Shown one piece after another: positions 1 to 8,279 of a stretch of DNA of 64,000 nucleotides; positions within the stretch are counted from its first letter, which is position 1; each line of letters opens with the position of its first letter. A program made the translations under genes and the position numbers. This DNA comes from Vibrio genomosp. F10 str. ZF-129 (lineage in GTDB: Bacteria; Pseudomonadota; Gammaproteobacteria; Enterobacterales; Vibrionaceae): the NCBI RefSeq assembly GCF_000287055.2, contig NZ_AJYQ02000127.1, forward strand, positions 97,249-161,248, written 5' to 3'. The notes under the pieces were generated by a model. It did not search any database, was not told the DNA's origin, and saw only the letters and a list, made by a program, of their open reading frames with translations.

Positions 1-294
1 TACGATTTACCGTATAAAGCCGAAGATTATGTGCATCGTATTGGTCGTACGGGGCGAGCAGGAGCGACAGGCTTAGCCGTCTCGTTAATGAGTCGAGATG
101 AAGAGTATTTGCTTAAAGCAATAGAAGATCTACTCGATACCCATTTACCGCAGGAATGGTTAAACGGGTTTGAGCCTAGCCTCAACGATCCAATAGATAA
201 TGCGCATGCGCCATCCAAACGAGGCCGTTCGTCTGAAAAGCAAAAGATGAAAGCAAAGTTAAAAATACATGCGGGAAGAGGAAAACGTAGATAA
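1..294 (+). CDS. DEAD-box RNA helicase, C-terminal fragment
   Basis: The reading frame is open from base 1, so this is the 3' end of a gene cut by the window edge. The visible 97 residues begin with [21 protein letters not shown], which carries motif VI of superfamily 2 helicases (HRIGRTGR), the arginine-finger motif of the second RecA-like domain. After that comes a short basic tail ending GRGKRR, as in RhlE-type helicases, where the tail is thought to help hold RNA. ATP-dependent RNA unwinding is therefore the likely role; the exact subfamily cannot be decided from the fragment. A long inverted repeat lies 24 bases after the stop. Confidence 0.85.
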   Translation, partial: YDLPYKAEDYVHRIGRTGRAGATGLAVSLMSRDEEYLLKAIEDLLDTHLPQEWLNGFEPSLNDPIDNAHAPSKRGRSSEKQKMKAKLKIHAGRGKRR

Positions 295-1064
295 AACGTT
301 TAAAATATTCAAAAACCCCAGCCAACTTAACCTATATATAAGTTGGCTGGAATATATCTACCTTTCTCATTTTACCCGTTCCCTCCTCATTTACCCATAA
401 GTCTCAATCTATATTTTTATTAGTAATAGGTGTTTGATTCGATATCGATGATTAATAATAAAAATAACATTATCTAAAGACCGATAAACTTTGAACCGAT
501 AATATCCAATTACCGATAGATTTAATTATAAATATAATTATTCTTATCGGAACCTGTATTCGATGTTTCTTAAGGACATTGCGACTAATAAAAATGTAAA
601 TAATGAATGGAGAATTAACCCATTGTTTTATTGATGGTAAATCTACGTTTCCTACTGCGATAAACGACTTGATACTTATATGCAAATCGAAAATAACATT
701 AAATTGTTAACAGTATGTTTCTATTTACATCTGGTTGCATTTCCATTGTAAAATTTATAAGTCCCTTGTTATCAATGACTTAATTGCATTTTGGTTTGTC
801 TGTAGAGTACGTAATATATTATGAAATCATGCACTTATAGATGTTAACGATAAATTAACATTACATTTGTGGTGAGATCTTGTTCAAAATTATGCCTATT
901 AAATGAAAAAATATTTGTATTGTAATATAAGGAGTCTAGTTTAAATAAGTAGAAAGATTCTTCAATTAAGAAAGAATTATAGTATTTGTTACGTTAGTTG
1001 GTGCTTATTTGAAAGTGCCATTTTATATACGCTTTAATATTGCTGTTAAGAATGGAGTCCCTCA
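295..1064. other. 770-base AT-rich gap upstream of phaB
   Basis: I see no convincing gene here. Apart from the hairpin at 318-350 it holds three direct copies of ACCGATA (480-486, 495-501, 512-518) and an inverted copy of its core (545-550), plus an inverted repeat TGTTAA-N7-TTAACA at 842-860. The only open frame of size, on the minus strand at 470-685, is rich in Ile/Ser/Lys as expected from AT-rich noncoding DNA and has no family I recognise. The stretch is unusually long for this window and probably contains the phaB promoter and regulatory sites; an unrecognised small RNA is also possible. Confidence 0.5.
318..350. terminator. Hairpin after the helicase gene
   Basis: A perfect 12-base-pair stem (318-329 with 339-350) closes a 9-base loop. 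The T-run expected of an intrinsic terminator is present only when read on the minus strand (from the A-run at 311-315); on the plus strand the stem is followed by AATATATC. It probably ends the helicase transcript, but a tight plus-strand terminator is not proven. Confidence 0.55.
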
Positions 1065-1805
1065 ATGAAAAAGCTCGCTTTGATCACCGGATCAAAAGGC
1101 GGAATAGGTTCCGCGATCTCCTCTAAACTGGTTAGCGATGGTTACCGTGTAATAGCAACATATTATACTGGCAATCATCAGTGTGCATTGGACTGGTTTG
1201 TAGAAAAAGAATTCAATGACGATCAGGTCCGGTTATTTGAACTCGATGTGACGAATGCCGCGGAGTGCGCCGAGCGCCTCAGTAATCTTTTACAAGAGGA
1301 AGGCACCATCGATGTTTTGGTCAATAACGCGGGTATAACGAAAGACAGTGTATTCAAAAAAATGACGTTGGATGCATGGCGTGACGTCATTGAAACCAAC
1401 CTCAATAGTTTGTTTAACGTTACCCAACCGCTGTTCGCGCCAATGTGCGAAAAAGGCTCAGGTCGAGTCATCAATATTTCTTCTGTTAATGGGCTTAAAG
1501 GCCAATTTGGTCAAACCAATTACTCAGCCGCTAAAGCGGGAATGATTGGATTTTCAAAAGCACTTGCGGCTGAGGGGGCTCGCAGTGGCGTGACCGTTAA
1601 TGTAGTCGCTCCAGGGTACACAGCAACCCCCATGGTTCAGCAAATGAAACCAGAAGTTCTTGAGTCAATTAAGTCACAAATTCCGATGAAACGTTTAGCG
1701 ACACCGGAAGAGATTGCGGAGTCGGTGAGTTTTCTCGCAAGCGATGCAGGGGCATACATTACTGGTGAAACATTGTCAGTCAATGGCGGATTGTACATGA
1801 GTTAG
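1065..1805 (+). CDS. phaB: acetoacetyl-CoA reductase (PHA synthesis)
   Basis: Short-chain dehydrogenase/reductase of 246 residues, normal for PhaB, which reduces acetoacetyl-CoA to (R)-3-hydroxybutyryl-CoA with NADPH in the cytoplasm. The cofactor motif TGSKGGIG is at residues 8-15; the catalytic set is Ser139/Ser140, Tyr153 and Lys157 (YSAAK). The C-terminal SDR signature NVVAPGYTATPM is also present. It could be mistaken for FabG by sequence alone, but it leads a phaB-phaA-phaP-phaC cluster, which fixes the assignment. The ATG is preceded by GGAG at a good distance. The phaA start lies only 10 bases after its stop, so the two genes are very likely cotranscribed and perhaps translationally coupled. 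Confidence 0.95.
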   Translation: MKKLALITGSKGGIGSAISSKLVSDGYRVIATYYTGNHQCALDWFVEKEFNDDQVRLFELDVTNAAECAERLSNLLQEEGTIDVLVNNAGITKDSVFKKMTLDAWRDVIETNLNSLFNVTQPLFAPMCEKGSGRVINISSVNGLKGQFGQTNYSAAKAGMIGFSKALAAEGARSGVTVNVVAPGYTATPMVQQMKPEVLESIKSQIPMKRLATPEEIAESVSFLASDAGAYITGETLSVNGGLYMS

Positions 1806-1815
1806 GTTGGGCATT

Positions 1816-3039
1816 ATGAAAAGAGTATTTGTTGTAGCAGCGAAACGAACACCAATTGGATCGTTTGGTGGAAGTTTAAAAGAGATATCTGCAGGTAAGC
1901 TTGCATCTATCGCTATCAGAAGTGCGTTAGAAGCTGGAAATGTTCAACCACAAAACGTGGATGAAGTGATTGTTGGTAATGTCATTGGCGCCGGACAAGG
2001 CATGAGTGTTGGGCGTCAAGCGGCCATATTTGCGGGTCTTCCCACAAGTGTCCCTGCATATAGTCTAAACATGGTTTGCGGTAGTGGTATGAAATCAGTC
2101 ATGGATGCGGTGTCTCATATTCGCTCTGACGATGCTGAGATCGTCGTTGCAGCGGGTGTTGAAGTGATGTCACAAATTCCTTTTACCGTCCCTTCGTCAG
2201 TTCGTGATGGTCACAAAATGGGGCATCTGAACATGACCGATCTACTGATATCAGATGGTCTGACGGATGTGTTTAATCAATACCACATGGGGGTGACGGC
2301 GGAAAATGTTGCCAAAGAATGCGGCATTAGCCGCCAGCAACAAGACGAGTTTGCGCTGAACAGCCAGCAAAAAGCCATCGCAGCCATAGAAGCAGGCGTA
2401 TTCAAAGATGAAATAACCCCTGTAGATGTAAAAAAGCGTCGGGAAACCGTTACCTTCGATACGGATGAATATCCAAAGGCCACGGCAACATTGAGCGGAT
2501 TGGAAAAACTCCGCCCTGCTTTTGACCGAGAAGGCAGTGTCACTGCAGGAAATGCGTCTGGAATCAATGATGGGGCGAGTGCATTGATTCTGGCCTCTGA
2601 AGACGCGGTTAACACCTACGATCTAAAACCAATCGCTGAAATTACCAGTTATGCGCAATCTGGGCTGGACCCGAAAATCATGGGATTAGGTCCTGTTGAG
2701 GCGGTGTCTCAGGCGTTAAGTAAAGCAGCTCTTCAACTCAAGGACATCGATCTGTTTGAGCTCAATGAAGCGTTCGCCGCGCAAGCTTTAGGTGTGGTGC
2801 ATTCATTAGCGAAAGAGCATCAAGTGTCGGTATCTTCGATCTTGGATAACGCAAACGTTAACGGCGGAGCCATTGCACTTGGGCATCCATTAGGAGCATC
2901 GGGCAATCGTATTCTCGTTACTCTTATCCATGAACTCAACCGAAGAAGTGGCCAGTACGGTGCTGCTTCCTTATGTGTTGGGGGCGGTATGGGGACAGCA
3001 GTCATCGTTAAGTCAGCATCGCTAAATCAACAAAGTTAA
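1816..3039 (+). CDS. phaA: acetyl-CoA C-acetyltransferase (beta-ketothiolase)
   Basis: Thiolase that condenses two acetyl-CoA into acetoacetyl-CoA, the first step of poly-3-hydroxybutyrate synthesis. With the ATG at 1816 the protein is 407 residues; an in-frame TTG nine bases upstream is a poorer start. Catalytic residues sit where expected: nucleophile Cys88 (NMVCGSGM), His357 in GHPLGASG and Cys387 in LCVGGGMG. It follows phaB with a 10-base gap and no clear ribosome binding site of its own. The 3' end runs into a 19-base tandem duplication beginning at the base after the stop, and a degenerate third copy lies inside the last codons (3007-3025). Confidence 0.95.
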   Translation: MKRVFVVAAKRTPIGSFGGSLKEISAGKLASIAIRSALEAGNVQPQNVDEVIVGNVIGAGQGMSVGRQAAIFAGLPTSVPAYSLNMVCGSGMKSVMDAVSHIRSDDAEIVVAAGVEVMSQIPFTVPSSVRDGHKMGHLNMTDLLISDGLTDVFNQYHMGVTAENVAKECGISRQQQDEFALNSQQKAIAAIEAGVFKDEITPVDVKKRRETVTFDTDEYPKATATLSGLEKLRPAFDREGSVTAGNASGINDGASALILASEDAVNTYDLKPIAEITSYAQSGLDPKIMGLGPVEAVSQALSKAALQLKDIDLFELNEAFAAQALGVVHSLAKEHQVSVSSILDNANVNGGAIALGHPLGASGNRILVTLIHELNRRSGQYGAASLCVGGGMGTAVIVKSASLNQQS

Positions 3040-3077
3040 GTTAAATCAGCATAGTTTAGTTAAATCAGCATAGTTAA
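3040..3077. repeat. 19-base tandem duplication after phaA
   Basis: Two near-identical 19-base units (3040-3058 and 3059-3077, 18 of 19 bases equal) start at the base after the phaA stop codon. A weaker copy with about 15 matching bases lies at 3007-3025 inside the gene. It looks like local slippage or duplication rather than a mobile element. Confidence 0.85.
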
Positions 3078-3126
3078 ATCCATTTAGTGATTAAACCGAA
3101 TATTTTATTTATCTAGGAGAACGACC

Positions 3127-3474
3127 ATGTATACAGATTTCTTTAAAACATTCACAGACCAAACTGAGCAATCACTTCAGCCTTATCTAAAGTTCAATAA
3201 GCTAATGACAAAAAATGTTGAAGTGCTTACTGAGCTACAACTTAATGCGATTCGTACCTACAGTGAGATGGGTATGACTCAAATGAAGGCCGCAACGGAA
3301 GTGCGTGATGTGACATCATTGACTGCATTTAACGGCCAGCAACTTGCTGTGTTAACCAAGTTATCTCAACAACTCACCGAAGACAGCAGCAAGCTACAGG
3401 CGATTGCGAAAGAGTTCAAAGACGATGTTGAACAGATGACCTCGGAAAATCTAAAAACAGTGACTCCTGCATAA
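3127..3474 (+). CDS. phaP: phasin family protein
   Basis: A 115-residue, mostly helical protein rich in Gln, Lys, Glu and Thr without membrane segments, matching the phasin family that coats the surface of PHA granules and stabilises them. The motif ELQLNAIRTYSEMGMTQ is typical of the amphipathic phasin helix. It lies between phaA and phaC and has a strong Shine-Dalgarno sequence (AGGAG, about 8 bases before the ATG). An intrinsic terminator follows immediately, so phasin can be made in excess of the synthase from the same promoter, which suits a structural granule protein. Confidence 0.9.
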   Translation: MYTDFFKTFTDQTEQSLQPYLKFNKLMTKNVEVLTELQLNAIRTYSEMGMTQMKAATEVRDVTSLTAFNGQQLAVLTKLSQQLTEDSSKLQAIAKEFKDDVEQMTSENLKTVTPA

Positions 3475-3487
3475 CACAGTCCATTTT

Positions 3488-3514
3488 GCCGCCTTTGATT
3501 AAGGCGGCTTTTTT
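3488..3514 (+). terminator. Intrinsic terminator between phaP and phaC
   Basis: GCCGCCTT (3488-3495) pairs with AAGGCGGC (3501-3508) around a 5-base loop, followed by six T. This is a textbook Rho-independent terminator inside an apparently continuous operon; phaC starts 22 bases later with its own AGGAG. It should act as a partial attenuator that lowers phaC relative to phaP. Confidence 0.9.
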
Positions 3515-3535
3515 CCGAAGATAGGAGTAGAAACC

Positions 3536-5356
3536 ATGTTCCAACACTTCTTTTCGGACTACCTTGTAAAACTCCAAGAAACCAATCAGCAATGGTGGCA
3601 AGATCTTGAATTAAGCAAGGAAGCCGTGAACACCCCCCTCAACAAAGCCATGCAAGAAGTCAATTTTGAAGACTCTGCTAAGTTCTTTGAACAAGCGGTC
3701 AATCAACCTACTGCTCTACTGCAAATGCAAACTCAGTGGTGGGAACAACAACTCAAAATCTGGCAAAACGTCGCGTTGGCCGGCAATACACAAAGCTTGG
3801 TCAATGAAGAAAAAGGCGACAAACGTTTTTCAGATGAGGGGTGGAAAAACGATGCATTTTATAGCTTCATAAAACAGTCGTATTTACTTTTTAGCCAGAC
3901 TTATTTTGATACCATTAACAGCATTGAAGGTGTTGATGAGAAAACCAAAGAACGCATTATTTTCTTTTCTCGCCAAGCCATTAATGCACTCTCGCCAAGT
4001 AATTTTATCGCGACCAATCCAGAACTGCTCAAGCTCACTATTGAACAGAATGGTGAAAACTTATTAGCTGGCTTAGATCAACTGCGCGAAGATGTAGAGT
4101 CTAGTGCGGACATTTTGAAGATCCGCATGACTAATAACAACGCGTTCCGTATTGGCGATGACGTTGCTAATACACCGGGTGATGTCGTTTTTAAGAATGA
4201 GTTATTCGAGCTTATTCAATACAAACCACTCACAGAAAAAGTGAACGCAACGCCACTGTTGATTGTTCCTCCATTCATCAACAAATATTATATTTTGGAT
4301 TTGCGCGAAAAAAATTCAATGATGCGATGGCTTGTTGAGCAGGGGCACACGGTATTCATGATGTCGTGGCGAAACCCAGGTAAAGAACAATCTAATGTGG
4401 AATTCGGCGATTACGTAACGGAAGGCGTTGTCAAAGCGGTGTCTGCAATTGAGGATATCACGGGCCAAGAACAGATTAATGCGGCTGGATATTGCATCGG
4501 CGGAACCGTACTAGCCTCAACGGTTGCGTATTATGCGGCCAAAAGAATGAAGAAGCGGATCAAATCAGCGTCGTTTTTCACTACATTACTCGACTTCTCT
4601 CAACCGGGTGAAGTGGGTGCGTATATTAACGATACGATCGTCAGTGCGTTAGAAATACAAAATAACGCGAAGGGCTATATGGATGGAAGATCACTCAGCG
4701 TGACCTTCAGCTTGCTTCGAGAAAATAGTTTGTATTGGAACTATTACGTTGAGAACTATTTAAAAGGTAAAAGCCCAGTCGATTTTGATCTGCTTTATTG
4801 GAACAGCGATAGCACAAACGTTTCAGCACCGTGTCATAACTTCCTCATTCGACAACTTTATTTGGAAAATAAATTGGTTCAAGATAAAGGGGTTAAGATT
4901 GGTGGAGTTTGGATTGATCTTAATAAGATCAAAGTGCCTAGCTATTTCATTTCTGCGAAGGAAGACCATATAGCCTTATGGCAAGGGACGTATCGTGGTG
5001 CTCTAAAATCTGGCGGTAATAAGACCTTTGTGCTTGGCGAATCTGGGCATATAGCGGGCATCGTTAACCATCCTAGTAAAAACAAGTATGGGTACTGGTT
5101 AAATGACAATCTTGATGATTCTGCTGATGAATGGTTATCGAACGCCACTCGTTCGGAAGGGTCTTGGTGGCCACATTGGCATAAATGGCTAATGACCTTT
5201 AATCCAGAAGAGCAAGTAGAACCGTTTGGGCAAGGTTCAGCGAACAACCCTGTGATTAGTGTTGCGCCAGGGAAATATGTCAGACAGGTCCTTCCCGTTG
5301 AATCGGTTAGTGATGGTAAGAGTAAAACAGAGAAAGAACAGGCAGAGACAGCTTAG
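3536..5356 (+). CDS. phaC: class I poly(3-hydroxyalkanoate) synthase
   Basis: The polymerase that joins (R)-3-hydroxybutyryl-CoA units into PHA at the granule surface. At 606 residues it is a normal single-subunit class I synthase. It has the N-terminal PhaC domain (roughly 90-260) and an alpha/beta-hydrolase core with the lipase-like box GYCIGG, putting the nucleophile at Cys320, with Asp477 (KEDHIA) and His505 (ESGHIAG) completing the triad. These positions are within three residues of the Cupriavidus necator enzyme (319, 480, 508). Its own ribosome binding site (AGGAG) lies just past the terminator that separates it from phaP. The C terminus is a charged Lys/Glu tail. The next gene is convergent. 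Confidence 0.96.
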   Translation: MFQHFFSDYLVKLQETNQQWWQDLELSKEAVNTPLNKAMQEVNFEDSAKFFEQAVNQPTALLQMQTQWWEQQLKIWQNVALAGNTQSLVNEEKGDKRFSDEGWKNDAFYSFIKQSYLLFSQTYFDTINSIEGVDEKTKERIIFFSRQAINALSPSNFIATNPELLKLTIEQNGENLLAGLDQLREDVESSADILKIRMTNNNAFRIGDDVANTPGDVVFKNELFELIQYKPLTEKVNATPLLIVPPFINKYYILDLREKNSMMRWLVEQGHTVFMMSWRNPGKEQSNVEFGDYVTEGVVKAVSAIEDITGQEQINAAGYCIGGTVLASTVAYYAAKRMKKRIKSASFFTTLLDFSQPGEVGAYINDTIVSALEIQNNAKGYMDGRSLSVTFSLLRENSLYWNYYVENYLKGKSPVDFDLLYWNSDSTNVSAPCHNFLIRQLYLENKLVQDKGVKIGGVWIDLNKIKVPSYFISAKEDHIALWQGTYRGALKSGGNKTFVLGESGHIAGIVNHPSKNKYGYWLNDNLDDSADEWLSNATRSEGSWWPHWHKWLMTFNPEEQVEPFGQGSANNPVISVAPGKYVRQVLPVESVSDGKSKTEKEQAETA

Positions 5357-5375
5357 ATGCCTACTGCGATGAAAG

Positions 5376-5411
5376 GGTATTTGAACATCGCGGCTGCGGC
5401 GTTCAAATACC
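5376..5411. terminator. Hairpin between phaC and the convergent reductase gene
   Basis: An 11-base-pair perfect stem (5376-5386 with 5401-5411) with a GC-rich 14-base loop sits between two convergent stop codons. There is no long T-run on either side, so it is probably a bidirectional stop or 3'-end stabilising hairpin rather than a classical terminator. Confidence 0.6.
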
Positions 5412-5448
5412 TTATCGAGTTTAATGACTTATATTAGCTATTTAGTCA

Positions 5449-7101
5449 TTAGCACTTAGCGAATGCGTAAGTACGGAAGCCACCAATCAAATTTCGTGCT
5501 TTGTAGCCATTATTAACCAGTTGACGATACGCAACGTTACCGCGTAACCCGACTTGGCAATAAATGACGACTTCTTTGTCTTTCGGTAATTCGCTCATGC
5601 GGTGGCGAAGTTGATCAACAGGAATATTGATAGCGCCTTCGATATATCCGCCATTTTGTAGCTCGCCAGGGTTACGTACATCCAACAATACTTGTGTGTC
5701 ATCGAGGTGATCAATCTCATCAAAGTGAATGGGCGTTGAATCGCCTTTGATGATGTTATTAGCAACAAAAGCGGCTTGGTTAATGACATCTTTGGCGCTG
5801 CCGTAAGGGGGAGCATAGGTCAATTCAAGGTGCTGAAGTTGTTCAACAGTCATTCCTGCTCTCTGCGCCACGGCCATGATATCAATGCGTTTGTCGACAC
5901 CGTCTTTCCCAGCGGCCTGAGCACCCAAAATCTTGCCATTTTTTGGATCAAACAGCATTTTAAATGACACGATTTCTGCGCCAGGGTAGTAGCTAGCATG
6001 GCTTGCCGTATGAACGAACACTTTCTCGTAGTCAATACCATCGCGTTTAAGCTGCTTCTCGTTTTTACCAGTAGATGCAATTGCAAGGTCAAAGATCTTA
6101 CAAATCGCTGTACCTTGTGTTCCTTGATAACTCTCTTGGCGGCCTAGCATGTTGTCAGCCGCCATTCTACCTTGACGATTCGCAGGGCCAGCCAATGGAA
6201 CCATAGTTTGAGAACCCGTTACGAAATCTTGCTCCTCTATCGCATCACCGACGGCATAGATCGACGGATCGCTGGTTTGCATAGTGGGTGTGGTCCAAAT
6301 GCCACCTAGATCGCCAATTTTTAGCCCAGCTTGAGACGCTAGTGTTGTCTCCGGACGAACACCTATCGCCATAATTAGAATGCCAGTTTCTAATTGCTCG
6401 CCATTGTTTAGGCTCAATACCAGGCTTTGGCTCGTCGATTGGTAATCAACGGCTTCAAGCGCAACGCCTAACCTAAGGTCTATGCCTTTGCTTTTTATTT
6501 CCGCATGAGCAAAGCCAGCCATTTCACGGTCAACAGGGGTCATAACCTGATCCGCCATTTCAATGAGGGTTGTTTCAATGCCTAGCTGGTGGAAAGCTTC
6601 CATCATTTCCAAGCCAATGAAGCCACCGCCGACGACTGTGGCGTGTTGAGGTTTATTGTCAGCTAATGTGTTTAGGATCTTATCCATATCAGGAATGTTG
6701 CGCAGCGAGTGCGTCAACGGGTTCTGGATACCCGAAATAGGCGGTACAATCGGAGCTGCACCTGGGCTCAGCAGTAAAAAGTCGTAAGTTTCAATGTATT
6801 CAGTGCCATCTAGAAGATTCTTAATGGTAACCGATTTACTCGATCGGTCGATGCTAACCACTTCATTCATGGTACGCACGTCGACGTTAAAGCGAGCTAG
6901 GAAACTCTCAGGGGTTTGAAGCAGCAGTTTATTACGCTCCTTGATATCACCGCCAATATGGTAAGGCAAGCCGCAGTTAGCAAAAGAGACAAACTCACCG
7001 CGTTCAAACATGATAATTTCAGCATCTTCACTTAATCGTCTTGCGCGAGCCGCAGCAGAAGCACCACCAGCAACGCCACCAATAATTAGAATCTTTGTCA
7101 T
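5449..7101 (-). CDS. CoA-disulfide reductase/rhodanese fusion (flavoprotein)
   Basis: A 550-residue flavoprotein. Residues 1-35 hold the FAD-binding GGVAGGASAAARARR motif, and Cys43 in SFANCGLPYH is the single redox cysteine of the CoA-disulfide reductase/NADH oxidase family. An NAD(P)H-binding VVGGGFIGLEMMEA lies near 155-170. After the dimerisation domain comes a C-terminal rhodanese domain (about 460-550) with active Cys515 in CQVGLRG; the last residue is also Cys. Such CoADR-RHD fusions reduce CoA persulfide, CoA disulfide or polysulfide with NAD(P)H. It points away from the ArsR-type regulator and lies 19 bases downstream of a DUF2892 gene, so the two form a small operon. I infer a role in handling reactive sulfur species. 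Confidence 0.9.
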   Translation of the reverse strand: MTKILIIGGVAGGASAAARARRLSEDAEIIMFERGEFVSFANCGLPYHIGGDIKERNKLLLQTPESFLARFNVDVRTMNEVVSIDRSSKSVTIKNLLDGTEYIETYDFLLLSPGAAPIVPPISGIQNPLTHSLRNIPDMDKILNTLADNKPQHATVVGGGFIGLEMMEAFHQLGIETTLIEMADQVMTPVDREMAGFAHAEIKSKGIDLRLGVALEAVDYQSTSQSLVLSLNNGEQLETGILIMAIGVRPETTLASQAGLKIGDLGGIWTTPTMQTSDPSIYAVGDAIEEQDFVTGSQTMVPLAGPANRQGRMAADNMLGRQESYQGTQGTAICKIFDLAIASTGKNEKQLKRDGIDYEKVFVHTASHASYYPGAEIVSFKMLFDPKNGKILGAQAAGKDGVDKRIDIMAVAQRAGMTVEQLQHLELTYAPPYGSAKDVINQAAFVANNIIKGDSTPIHFDEIDHLDDTQVLLDVRNPGELQNGGYIEGAINIPVDQLRHRMSELPKDKEVVIYCQVGLRGNVAYRQLVNNGYKARNLIGGFRTYAFAKC

Positions 7102-7120
7102 TATTTTCTCCGAGGTACGC

Positions 7121-7306
7121 TTAGCGTAGTCCTAGTTTTTTTAAAAAATATACGGCAGGACAAATACCAGTGAATGCACTCTGAATCAGATTTATCCCAA
7201 CAAATACGGTTAGCCAAACAAAATTACTATGAACAGTGACTGTTAATAGCACAGATAGAAGAATCATACAGCCAGCCAGTACGCGTACACCATTATCAAT
7301 TGTCAT
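7121..7306 (-). CDS. DUF2892 family inner-membrane protein
   Basis: A 61-residue protein with two hydrophobic stretches (about residues 8-25 and 30-50), resembling the DUF2892 domain, which in E. coli YgaP is fused to a rhodanese. The start at 7306 is preferred because GGAAGGAA precedes it; an upstream in-frame start would add 13 residues without a ribosome binding site. The motif GICPAVYFLKKLG with its conserved Cys is typical of the family. It is the first gene of the leftward operon with the rhodanese-fused reductase, so the two together look like a split and expanded YgaP. It may anchor sulfur transfer at the membrane. Confidence 0.8.
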   Translation of the reverse strand: MTIDNGVRVLAGCMILLSVLLTVTVHSNFVWLTVFVGINLIQSAFTGICPAVYFLKKLGLR

Positions 7307-7394
7307 AATCTTGTTCCTTCCATTCGTTGTGTAATGTCTTTCCATTTGTCTATTAGCTCATACTAATGTTAAATTATCTAAATTGCAATGGACT

Positions 7395-7414
7395 AAATTA
7401 GTATTGACTAATTT
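7395..7414. promoter_or_regulatory. Palindromic operator in the sulfur-island divergent promoter
   Basis: AAATTAGT (7395-7402), four spacer bases, then ACTAATTT (7407-7414) form a perfect 8-base inverted repeat between the two divergent arms. ACTAAT/ATTAGT half-sites recur close by near 7365 and 7431. The placement and AT-rich dyad suit autorepression by the adjacent ArsR-family protein, whose relatives bind AT-rich dyads. Binding itself is inferred. Confidence 0.7.
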
Positions 7415-7463
7415 AAATTTATTAGTAGAATCTAAACAAAGCCCAATGAGAGTTAGTATTGCT

Positions 7464-7781
7464 ATGAAAAATCAGGTTCTCGATCTCAAAGAGATGCAAA
7501 GCCAAGCAGAGGAAGCCGCTAATTTACTAAGAGTGATGGCGCACCCTGAGCGTTTAATGGTTCTCTGTTACTTAACGGAAGGGGAAGTGGGCGTTGCCGA
7601 ACTGATGCAGCATTCAAATTTGAGCCAGTCTGCTTTTTCTCAACACCTATCTGTACTGAGAAAATGTGGTTTGATTACTTCTCGCAAGGAATCTCAGCAG
7701 GTGTTTTACTCGTTGGCGGACCCAAGAGCGCACGCATTGATTAATAGCCTTCACAGCGTTTTTTGCAGAGCTGTCAGTTAA
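7464..7781 (+). CDS. ArsR-family persulfide-sensing repressor (BigR/SqrR/YgaV-like)
   Basis: A 105-residue winged-helix protein of the ArsR family. The recognition helix region reads LSQSAFSQHLSVLRKCGLI. With the start at 7464, cysteines are at 35, 68 and 101. Cys35 and Cys101 are 66 residues apart, the same spacing as the persulfide-sensing pair of BigR (42/108) and SqrR (41/107), which form a tetrasulfide bridge and release DNA. No metal-binding ELCVC-type motif of arsenic sensors is seen. Start choice is uncertain; ATG 7446 (111 residues) or TTG 7383 are possible, but the latter would overlap the operator. Its neighbours on both sides are sulfur genes, so I infer that it represses both arms until sulfide or persulfide builds up. 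Confidence 0.85.
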   Translation: MKNQVLDLKEMQSQAEEAANLLRVMAHPERLMVLCYLTEGEVGVAELMQHSNLSQSAFSQHLSVLRKCGLITSRKESQQVFYSLADPRAHALINSLHSVFCRAVS

Positions 7782-7793
7782 TTAAAAAATACA

Positions 7794-7829
7794 TTTTGAT
7801 TGGCTGTTTTGCTGAGCAGGTAATCAAAA
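7794..7829 (+). other. Inverted repeat between the regulator and yeeE-like genes
   Basis: TTTTGATT (7794-7801) and AATCAAAA (7822-7829) can pair across a 20-base loop in the spacer between the regulator stop (7781) and the first transporter gene. It lacks a T-run and could be an mRNA structure or a second protein site; its function is unknown. Confidence 0.4.
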
Positions 7830-7856
7830 TTTGTTTTCAATTGTATAGAGGTTTAT

Positions 7857-8279
7857 ATGGCGTTTGCTGTTCCATGGGAGTCACTGTTTGGTGGCATGTT
7901 ACTCGGGCTATCGGCCGTAATATTGATGCTATTTAGTGGGAAAGTCGCCGGAATTAGTGGCGTTGTTGGAGGGCTTTTAAATCCAAAAAAACACGATTCA
8001 AGCTGGCGTGCTGCTTTTGTTGTTGGGCTAATATTAAGTGCGGTTATTCTTGCACCACTTGGCTTTGATCTTCCAGATGTGTCAAACAACAACATCGTGC
8101 TGGTCGCTGTCGCTGGTGTATTAGTTGGGTTTGGTACCCGTCTGGCAAATGGCTGTACGAGTGGGCATGGAATCGTAGGCATGGGCCGATTTTCTGTGAG
8201 ATCCATTGTGGCGACATGCACATTCATGATCACAGCGATCATCGTTGTTTGGGTAAAGCGTCAAGTAGGGTGGGCATAA
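7857..8279 (+). CDS. YeeE/YedE family sulfur-compound transporter, half 1 (PmpA-like)
   Basis: A 140-residue membrane protein with about four hydrophobic segments. It carries the family motif RLANGCTSGHG (near 103-113) with the conserved Cys through which YeeE-type proteins pass thiosulfate. Full-length family members are about 350-400 residues; here the transporter is split in two genes, this one giving the first half. Its stop codon overlaps the next start (TAATG), a sign of tight coupling with half 2. Half-size pairs next to a BigR-like regulator are known from bigR and pmp gene clusters. The substrate here (thiosulfate, sulfide, persulfide or other) cannot be read from sequence. Confidence 0.9.
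   Translation: MAFAVPWESLFGGMLLGLSAVILMLFSGKVAGISGVVGGLLNPKKHDSSWRAAFVVGLILSAVILAPLGFDLPDVSNNNIVLVAVAGVLVGFGTRLANGCTSGHGIVGMGRFSVRSIVATCTFMITAIIVVWVKRQVGWA

Noticed and set aside
470..685. 71-codon open frame on the minus strand upstream of phaB
   Set aside because: Composition is that of AT-rich noncoding DNA (many Ile, Ser, Lys), no ribosome binding site, no family resemblance.
1807..1815. TTG start for phaA, three codons upstream
   Set aside because: ATG at 1816 gives the normal N terminus and puts the catalytic cysteine at the standard position 88.
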